Below, one piece after another: positions 5,387 to 6,959 of a stretch of DNA of 6,959 nt. The notes beneath the pieces were generated by a model. It was given only the letters and a program-made list of their open reading frames with translations, was not told the origin of the DNA and ran no database searches. How positions within the stretch are numbered: position 1 is the first letter of the stretch; each line of letters opens with the position of its first letter. This stretch comes from Coraliomargarita sinensis. Lineage in GTDB: Bacteria > Verrucomicrobiota > Verrucomicrobiia > Opitutales > Coraliomargaritaceae. Position numbers and translations under genes: made by a program. The DNA is taken from the NCBI RefSeq assembly GCF_003185655.1, contig NZ_QHJQ01000018.1:1-6959 (forward strand). The letters run 5' to 3'.

Positions 5387-5852
5387 ATTGATTGTTTTTT
5401 TGGAGTCGAACCCATAGTCCCATTCCGGTTTCAATTTCACTTCCATACATCCCTGTGAATCTTGTATCTTCCTTGTAGACCAAGGGTTTTTTAATCTCTA
5501 AGATCCTTTTAGATTCCATGGATTCAGGGTGAGAAATCTCAATAAGTCCGGGACCTCCAAGATCCCATGTGACCCAATGTCTTTTCCCGTCGAGTTCAAT
5601 TACTTCGTAATCGGGAAGCCCTAGTTGGGCTCTCCTTTCAGGGGTAAATATTATTGGTGTTTCGCCTAAATACCTACCTTCAAGATAAACTTCAGCCTTG
5701 ATTGGTTCAGCTGAGTCAAATCCTCCTTTTGGATCAATGACTAATACGGCATCCACCACAATATCTTCTCCTTTATCTTTGGTCATGAAATGGCGGCATC
5801 CCACATACGAAAGCGTGAAGACGAGGACAAGAATGACCAATATCTTATTCAT
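5385..5852 (-). CDS. Lipoprotein with a PEGA-like repeat
   Basis: The protein has 155 residues. A signal peptide ends in SYVGC, with Cys19 as the probable lipid-bearing residue. Residues 53-70 (AEVYLEGRYLGETPIIFT) fit the PEGA motif, a short beta unit with a turn around the G-x-TP sequence that is common in surface and periplasmic proteins. The rest seems beta-rich, with KRHWVTWDLGGPGLIEISH and MGLWVRLQ. The role is unknown; PEGA units usually serve as structural or binding modules outside the cytoplasm. The ATG at 5852 lies 9 nt from the crossover (GCAAAAATG). The stop TAG overlaps the AGCTATC core of site 12. The cassette has GAT-type ends (GATAGCA and AGCTATC, matching at 6 of 7 positions). 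Confidence 0.85.
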
Positions 5853-5855
5853 TTT

Positions 5856-6381
<526 letters not shown>

Positions 6382-6386
6382 TTTCT

Positions 6387-6442
6387 GTCCAACGTGGAGC
6401 ATGAGCGCGGCTTTAGCCGTTGCTCACTGCGTCTGGATCTGT
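6387..6442 (-). repeat. attC site 14 (shortest, 56 bp)
   Basis: The plus strand reads core GTCCAAC (6387-6393), GTGGAGCATGAGCGCGGCT, TTA loop, AGCCGTTGCTCACTGCG, TCTGG, core GATCTGT (6436-6442). The stem is TGAGCGCGGCT against AGCCGTTGCTCA. The TTA in the loop is the stop codon of the next gene. The high-coordinate core is GAT type. Confidence 0.86.
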
Positions 6443-6820
6443 CTTTGGGTGTAGGGTGAGTGTTGTAATCCAATAAAGTATCGAAATCGCGATTCCGACC
6501 GCAAGAAGTGCATCGAAAATATCATCTTTCTTGAAGCTAGATACCGTAAGAAACCAAATTAAACATGAAATTTCCGCAGTTAGCCCAACGATGATGAAAG
6601 CGATCATTTTATTTTTTCTTTTTCTCATTCGGGTGTGCCAATAGGCAAGCCCTGTGATGGCCGCAGGCAAACAAAGGCCTATGTAAAGAAAAGGGATAGC
6701 CAGTATGAAAACGCCGAGAGCATGAGGGTCTATTCCAAATTGGATAATCATGTCGACAATCAGAACTGTAATCGGAAAGAGAAAAACATGCCACAATATT
6801 GCTCTGTAGGGATCTTTCAT
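6413..6820 (-). CDS. Four-helix membrane protein
   Basis: The protein has 135 residues from the ATG at 6820 and is not recognised. The hydrophobic segments are at about 8-29 (ILWHVFLFPITVLIVDMIIQ), 34-57 (GVFILAIPFLYIGLCLPAAI), 70-91 (MIAFIIVGLTAEISCLIWFL) and 101-120 (ALLAVGIAISILYWITTLTL). A very basic loop (HTRMRKRKNK) between helices 2 and 3 points to a cytoplasmic side there, hence both termini inside. A TTG start at 6835 is in frame but falls in the core region of attC site 15, so the ATG after TGTGAAAAA is preferred. The stop and the tail (DAVSNG) are encoded in attC site 14. The cassette has perfect GAT-type ends, GATCTGT and ACAGATC. Confidence 0.82.
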   Translation of the reverse strand: MKDPYRAILWHVFLFPITVLIVDMIIQFGIDPHALGVFILAIPFLYIGLCLPAAITGLAYWHTRMRKRKNKMIAFIIVGLTAEISCLIWFLTVSSFKKDDIFDALLAVGIAISILYWITTLTLHPKTDPDAVSNG

Positions 6821-6826
6821 TTTTTC

Positions 6827-6902
6827 ACAGATCAACGTCGAGGAGTCTCAAGGAGTGAGCGACGCAGGAGCGAACGGAGTTGAGACCTCCGATTGGTTAG
6901 GC
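6827..6902 (-). repeat. attC site 15 (irregular core spacing)
   Basis: The plus strand reads core ACAGATC (6827-6833), then AACGTCGAGGAGTCTCAA, loop (GGAGTGAGCGACGCAGGAGCGAACGGAG), TTGAGACCTCC, GATTGG and core GTTAGGC (6896-6902). The stem is GGAGTCTCAA against TTGAGACCTCC. The ATC core is followed by a second AAC, giving three extra bases relative to the other sites. Confidence 0.84.
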
Positions 6903-6959
6903 TCCCCATGCAAAGAAATATACGATGCCGGTATCCTTGTCGACAACTGCGCAATTATA
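6897..6959 (-). CDS. Partial gene, C-terminal 20 residues
   Basis: This is the 3' end of a gene whose start lies beyond base 6959. The visible residues are YNCAVVDKDTGIVYFFAWGA, with strand-like character in TGIVYFFAW. The TAA stop is part of the GCCTAAC core of attC site 15, the same use of the core as a stop seen in the genes at 1234 and 4711. The frame is supported by its ending exactly at the core and by the same orientation as all other genes. The stretch is too short to assign a family. Confidence 0.6.
   Translation of the reverse strand, partial: YNCAVVDKDTGIVYFFAWGA

Noticed and set aside
6382..6402. Upstream starts giving a shared MLHV opening for the genes at 5929 and 1924
   Set aside because: Both come from the same attC sequence (GTGGAGCAT or GTGGAGCAC read on the minus strand) across the cassette boundary, and both would place residues before good signal peptides.

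Overview
This window is a stretch of an integron gene-cassette array. Fourteen complete cassettes and two partial ones (one at each edge) lie head to tail. Every gene is on the minus strand, and every gene is separated from the next by one attC-type recombination site (15 sites, 56-130 bp). Each site begins, at its low-coordinate side, with a core that reads RYYYAAC (or RYYYATC) on the plus strand. A folded, imperfectly palindromic body follows, and the site ends with a second core just after a CTGG or related motif. The array has no promoters of its own that I can see, no transposase and no integrase. By cassette polarity, the attI site and integrase gene should lie beyond the high-coordinate end. 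The crossover-to-crossover cassette lengths run from 287 to 660 bp (mean about 479).

The host cannot be named from this sequence. The large array, the diverse but related attC sites, the A-rich leaders in place of clear Shine-Dalgarno sequences, the middling GC content and the many small lipoproteins would fit a sedentary chromosomal integron of an environmental Gram-negative bacterium. Verrucomicrobiota or Planctomycetota are a guess only.

Layout, low to high coordinate: partial exported protein (1-116); macro-domain ADP-ribose hydrolase (170-676); membrane-anchored or exported protein (764-1171); 67-residue orphan (1234-1437); zinc-ribbon two-helix membrane protein (1575-1859); exported lipocalin-like protein (1924-2403); two-helix membrane protein (2536-2790); AT-rich four-helix membrane protein (2908-3252); ClpX-type zinc-finger protein (3379-3675); three-helix membrane protein (3774-4163); lipoprotein (4189-4647); exported protein (4711-5319); lipoprotein with a PEGA-like repeat (5385-5852); LysM lipoprotein (5929-6381); four-helix membrane protein (6413-6820); and the C-terminal end of another gene (6897-6959). 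There is no gene-free stretch over 300 bases.

The genes do not form a pathway. What they share is mobility and a strong bias to the cell envelope: 12 of the 15 visible N termini are membrane or exported proteins. The most interesting signal is in the recombination sites. The two ends of each cassette carry matching inverted core repeats, and five cassettes use a GAT/ATC core in place of the usual GTT/AAC, changed at both ends together. Several genes also use attC sequence to encode their C terminus and stop codon, and one may start inside the core site.
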